Shown one piece after another: positions 7,366 through 10,000 of a stretch of DNA of 10,000 nucleotides. Within the stretch, counting starts at the first letter, position 1. Each line of letters begins with the position of its first letter. The notes below the pieces were generated by a model. It had not been told where the DNA came from and did not search any database. It worked only from the letters and a program-made list of their open reading frames with translations. The DNA is taken from assembly GCA_020216745.1 (NCBI GenBank), contig JAIWNQ010000205.1, positions 1 through 10,000 on the forward strand. The letters run 5' to 3'. A program made the position numbers and the translations under genes. This DNA is from Candidatus Hydrogenedens sp. GTDB taxonomy: Bacteria; Hydrogenedentota; Hydrogenedentia; Hydrogenedentales; Hydrogenedentaceae.

Positions 7366-8841
7366 TTAATTACTACGTGCTCTTTGGATGGCGTTTTGCC
7401 ATGCTTGTAGGACTGTTTTTCTTTGGTCTTCTGTCCATTGTGGTTCAAATATACGACCGATACGCCAACGTTTTCTCAGTTCTTCTTGTCCATTCCAGAA
7501 TTTCGTTGCAAGACCTGCAAGATATGCAGAACCTAATGCTGTTGTTTCAAGAGTTGAGCCACGAATAACAGGTTTCCCTAAAACATTTGCTTGATGTTGT
7601 AGCAGGAAGTTATTTGCGGCAGCACCGCCATCTACTCGTAACTGTGTAATTTTTGTTCCTGCATCCTGCTCCATTGTAAAAACGACATCGGCAGATTGAT
7701 AAGCAATCGATTCTAATGCTGACCGAACAATATGGGCTCTGGACGTCCCGCGTGTAATTCCTGTGATTAATCCCCGAGCATGCATATCCCAGTATGGAGC
7801 ACCTAATCCTACAAAAGCGGGGACTAAATAAACACCACCTGTATCGGGTACTGACATGGCAATCTCTTCACTCTCTACTGCGGATTGTATCAGTTTCATT
7901 TCATCTCTAAGCCATTGGATTACCGCACCACCGACAAAGACGCTTCCTTCTAAGGCATACGTTACTTTTCCATCTAATCCCCACGCCACAGTGGTAAGTA
8001 AACCATGCTTCGATGGAGGTGCTTCATTCCCTGTATTCATGAGAAGGAAGCAACCTGTACCATAGGTGTTTTTACATTCACCTGTATTAAATGCTGTTTG
8101 CCCAAATAATGCAGATTGCTGGTCGCCAATTAGTGCGGATACAGGCACAGATTTGCCGAGTACTTCGGTGTGACCAAAAATTTTACTACTGGGGTGTACT
8201 TCTGGCAATATGCTTTTTGGTATTTTCAGAGCATCTAAAATTGTATCGTCCCACTCTAATGTGTGGATATTAAATAATAGTGTTCGTGAAGCATTTGTAT
8301 AGTCTGTAGCATGAACACCCGTTAATTGATACAATAACCAACTATCAATTGTTCCAAATAATATTTCTCCTTTTTCTGCACGTTTTCTTAAGCCAGACAC
8401 ATTGTCCAACATCCAACGTATTTTTGTCCCAGAGAAGTACGCATCTAAAACCAGACCTGTTCGATTACGTATTTCTTCTTCAAGTCCTTCTGAGCGTAAT
8501 TGTTCGCATAATCCAGCTGTTCTTCGACACTGCCACACAATCGCTGGATGTACTGGTGCACCTGTTTTTTTATCCCATAATACGGTGGTTTCACGCTGAT
8601 TCGTTATGCCAATCCCTGCTATTTCATCCGCAGATGCTCCACATTTTTTTAATACCGCTCGTGCTGTTGCTAATTGGGTATTCCAAATTTCATATGGGTC
8701 ATGCTCAACCCAACCTGGTCTCGGATAGTATTGCTTAAATTCTTGTTGACTTACTGCTACTGCATTCCCTTCATGGTCGAAAAGAATACTGCGTGAACTG
8801 GTCGTTCCCTGGTCTAAAGCAAGAATATATTTTTTTTCCAT
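7366..8841 (-). CDS. glpK: Glycerol kinase
   Basis: This is a 491-residue cytoplasmic FGGY kinase that phosphorylates glycerol to sn-glycerol 3-phosphate with ATP. The N-terminal phosphate loop region is LALDQGTTSSR (7-17). The glycerol-binding residues known from E. coli GlpK are present: R83-E84 (NQRETT), Y135 (DAYFSGTK) and D240-Q241 (GDQQSALFGQ). The FGGY C-terminal signature region is VDGGAAANNFLLQHQANVLG (403-422). The start at 8841 is chosen because AAGGAG ends 6 bases upstream and MEKKYILALDQG aligns with known N-termini; an ATG ten codons further up (8871) has no such support. The loop that binds fructose 1,6-bisphosphate in E. coli (GKGGTR) is absent, about 5 residues being missing before VPVSALIGD, and the histidine phosphorylated by PTS in Firmicutes is replaced (E at that place). 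Control by either route is therefore unlikely (inference). No glpF or glpD lies nearby. Confidence 0.97.
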   Translation of the reverse strand: MEKKYILALDQGTTSSRSILFDHEGNAVAVSQQEFKQYYPRPGWVEHDPYEIWNTQLATARAVLKKCGASADEIAGIGITNQRETTVLWDKKTGAPVHPAIVWQCRRTAGLCEQLRSEGLEEEIRNRTGLVLDAYFSGTKIRWMLDNVSGLRKRAEKGEILFGTIDSWLLYQLTGVHATDYTNASRTLLFNIHTLEWDDTILDALKIPKSILPEVHPSSKIFGHTEVLGKSVPVSALIGDQQSALFGQTAFNTGECKNTYGTGCFLLMNTGNEAPPSKHGLLTTVAWGLDGKVTYALEGSVFVGGAVIQWLRDEMKLIQSAVESEEIAMSVPDTGGVYLVPAFVGLGAPYWDMHARGLITGITRGTSRAHIVRSALESIAYQSADVVFTMEQDAGTKITQLRVDGGAAANNFLLQHQANVLGKPVIRGSTLETTALGSAYLAGLATKFWNGQEELRKRWRIGRIFEPQWTEDQRKTVLQAWQNAIQRARSN

Positions 8842-8847
8842 AACCCA

Positions 8848-8853
8848 CTCCTT
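8848..8853 (-). promoter_or_regulatory. Ribosome binding site of glpK, fixes its start
   Basis: The minus strand reads AAGGAG, then six bases, then ATG at 8841. This makes the 8841 start preferable to the in-frame ATG at 8871, which would place this site inside the coding region. Confidence 0.8.
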
Positions 8854-8891
8854 ATATGTTTTCAATATCAATAATAATTGCTGAATATTAC

Positions 8892-8921
8892 ATATTATTC
8901 ATATTTGTATAAGCCTTTCAA
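8892..8921 (-). promoter_or_regulatory. Candidate promoter of glpK
   Basis: On the minus strand TTGAAA (complement of 8916-8921) is followed after 18 bp by TAATAT (complement of 8892-8897). The first hexamer matches the sigma70 consensus at five of six bases, the second at four of six. Transcription would start near 8885, giving a leader of about 44 bases. The AT-rich context makes the call tentative. Confidence 0.35.
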
Positions 8922-9142
8922 ATTTTAAACAAAAGAAACAGGAATATAAAAGTGTGTTTTATTTTAAACTTAATACTAAATTAAGTAGTAAAGACACAGC
9001 ATAATGAGCCTGTTAAACAGCAACAAAGATACTTTTGGCTGTAAGAAGGTTTTATTTCCATTTAGAATCTTCATGGGACAAACAGTGTCTTGCCTTCTAT
9101 GGTTGCTTTATTTTACAATCATTTATAATTTTTTATTTGTTA

Positions 9143-9148
9143 GAGGAG
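9143..9148 (+). promoter_or_regulatory. Ribosome binding site favouring the 9160 start
   Basis: GAGGAG lies 11 bases before the ATG at 9160. The alternative upstream ATG at 9004 has no purine-rich site in front of it. The spacing is a little long, so the choice is likely rather than certain. Confidence 0.6.
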
Positions 9149-9159
9149 AATTCAAGAAA

Positions 9160-9825
9160 ATGGTAAATCTTATTACGGTTGTATTATTTATGGTGGGGTT
9201 TTTGTTGTTATGTTTTTATGGGGAATTTAAGAAAGAAAAATGGACACGTGGCATAGGAAAAATGATGGCTTCTAATTGTTTTCTATATATCGCTATTTCA
9301 TCCCTTTTACACTATCAATTGCCAGATTATCTTTATGTTCCTATGATATGGATTATTATTGGGTTAATATGCTCATGGTGGGGCGATTTATTTTTGCTAT
9401 CACGAAATTCGATTATTTTTCTTTTAGGCCTTATTTCATTTCTTTTAGCACATGTGTGTTACATTGTCTCATTTTTAATAGTCAAAGTTGACCCATTTCT
9501 GACTATTTCAGCATTGGTGATATCCATAGTCCCTGCAATAGGTATAGCATATTGGCTAAATCCTAATTTAGGTTCTATGCGGTTACCAGTGTATATGTAT
9601 ATGGTGATTATTAGTTGCATGGTGTCTTTAGCCATTGGGGCATGGGCATATAGTGGGTTATGGAATTTGCCAGTTGGTGCCTTGATGTTTTATGTGTCTG
9701 ATATGTTTGTGGCACGTGACCGATTTCGGAAATCAGATAATTGGAATTTTGTAATAGGTGGTCCATTGTATTTTGCTGCCCAAGTATTCTTAGCATCAAC
9801 TCCACTCTGGGCAAGCATTTCATAA
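9160..9825 (+). CDS. YhhN/TMEM86-family integral membrane protein (lysoplasmalogenase-like)
   Basis: From the ATG at 9160 this is a 221-residue, strongly hydrophobic protein with about seven to eight predicted membrane segments by eye. Family hallmarks are present: WGDLFLL (74-80, with D76), FLLAHVCYIVSF (94-105), LPVYMYMVIISCM (142-154) and PVGALMFYVSDMFVARDRF (171-189, with D181), then GGPLYFAAQVFLA (200-212). The two aspartates are the conserved polar positions of the family. Human TMEM86B hydrolyses lysoplasmalogen, and bacterial members have been linked to ether-lipid metabolism; the bacterial role is less certain. Starting at 9004 would add 52 residues including one more hydrophobic stretch, but the shorter form fits the usual 200-230 residue length and has a ribosome site. 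dapB follows after 37 bp on the same strand, so the two may share a transcript, although no functional link is evident. Confidence 0.8.
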   Translation: MVNLITVVLFMVGFLLLCFYGEFKKEKWTRGIGKMMASNCFLYIAISSLLHYQLPDYLYVPMIWIIIGLICSWWGDLFLLSRNSIIFLLGLISFLLAHVCYIVSFLIVKVDPFLTISALVISIVPAIGIAYWLNPNLGSMRLPVYMYMVIISCMVSLAIGAWAYSGLWNLPVGALMFYVSDMFVARDRFRKSDNWNFVIGGPLYFAAQVFLASTPLWASIS

Positions 9826-9862
9826 AAATGTGTCAAAAATAACTTTAATGAGGAGAACAACA

Positions 9863-10000
9863 ATGCGTATATGTGTTGCAGGAGCCTTAGGCAAAATGGG
9901 GAGACGAATATTAGAAGTTGCAGGTTGGGAAGAGGATATTCAGGTATGTGGTGCTTTTGATTTGCCTGAGTTCAAGGGACGAGTTATATCTTATGGGGGC
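9863..10000 (+). CDS. dapB: 4-hydroxy-tetrahydrodipicolinate reductase, N-terminus only
   Basis: Only the first 46 codons are in the window and the frame is open to the right edge. The protein begins MRICVAGALGKMGRRILEVA, with the DapB nucleotide-binding signature GAxGxMG at 7-13 and GAFD at 30-33, where D33 ends the second strand and is the expected acidic residue contacting the NAD(P)H ribose. DapB reduces the dipicolinate intermediate on the route to diaminopimelate and lysine in the cytoplasm. AGGAG at 9851-9855 lies 7 bases before the ATG. The catalytic histidine/lysine region is outside the window, so the call rests on the N-terminal signature. Another small Rossmann dehydrogenase is possible but less likely. 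Confidence 0.8.
   Translation, partial: MRICVAGALGKMGRRILEVAGWEEDIQVCGAFDLPEFKGRVISYGG

Larger units (their letters stand above)
8842..9159. other. Divergent intergenic region, glpK / yhhN-like gene
   Basis: This 318-bp AT-rich region separates two divergent starts. It holds the glpK ribosome binding site and candidate promoter. It also holds a 7-bp inverted repeat, ACTTAAT at 8968-8974 and ATTAAGT at 8980-8986 with 5 bases between, which could be an operator but is all but free of G and C. A possible plus-strand promoter is TTGCTT (9103-9108) and TATAAT (9124-9129), although the 15-bp spacing is short. An ATG at 9004 is in frame with the downstream gene but lacks a ribosome site. No RNA gene was seen. 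Confidence 0.5.

Noticed and set aside
7377..8738. Several plus-strand open frames of 60-129 codons across glpK
   Set aside because: They are antisense shadows of a well conserved glycerol kinase, with no ribosome sites or family resemblance.
8842..8871. Ten-codon N-terminal extension of glpK
   Set aside because: The AAGGAG site lies inside it and positions the start at 8841; the family N-terminus aligns there.
8883..8900. GAATA...TATTC inverted repeat near the glpK promoter
   Set aside because: It is only 5 bp with one G-C pair and probably reflects AT-rich promoter sequence.
1..10000. CRISPR array, tRNA, IS element or prophage
   Set aside because: No regularly spaced repeats, cloverleaf-like sequences, transposase motifs or terminal inverted repeats were seen in the intergenic regions.

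Overview
The window looks like chromosomal DNA from an uncultured, fairly AT-rich bacterium. The evidence is clear GGAG-type Shine-Dalgarno sites, compact intergenic gaps and a bacterial-type glycerol kinase. The phylum cannot be fixed from this stretch. Pairing Gfo/Idh/MocA oxidoreductases with a TIM-barrel sugar isomerase-like protein and a DUF4838 protein is common in Planctomycetes, Lentisphaerae, Hydrogenedentes and similar carbohydrate-degrading lineages, so one of these is a guess. No tRNA, rRNA, IS element, CRISPR array or phage gene was found.

Layout. 2-2032 (+): 3' part of a large DUF4838 protein, a putative glycan-active protein whose N-terminus lies outside the window. 2091-2774 (-): convergent class I SAM methyltransferase. 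3015-6267 (+): a three-gene cluster of Gfo/Idh/MocA oxidoreductase, sugar phosphate isomerase/epimerase-like TIM barrel and second Gfo/Idh/MocA oxidoreductase. A candidate promoter lies before the cluster, and a perfect 10-bp stem-loop separates the second and third genes. 6392-7324 (-): Mrr-type restriction endonuclease. 7366-8841 (-): glycerol kinase GlpK, immediately upstream of mrr on the same strand. 9160-9825 (+): YhhN/TMEM86-family membrane protein. 9863-10000 (+): start of dapB (lysine/diaminopimelate synthesis), which runs off the window.

The most interesting part is the three-gene cluster. The first enzyme resembles levoglucosan dehydrogenase-type sugar C3 dehydrogenases. The order dehydrogenase, TIM-barrel protein, reductase matches the logic of 3-keto-sugar routes, in which a sugar or glycoside is oxidised at C3, cleaved or rearranged by beta-elimination and hydration, then reduced. 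This is an inference from family and context, not proven by the sequence. The remaining genes are recognisable families with no clear link to each other.

Base composition is mosaic. The oxidoreductase cluster and glpK are visibly richer in G+C than the DUF4838, mrr and yhhN genes.
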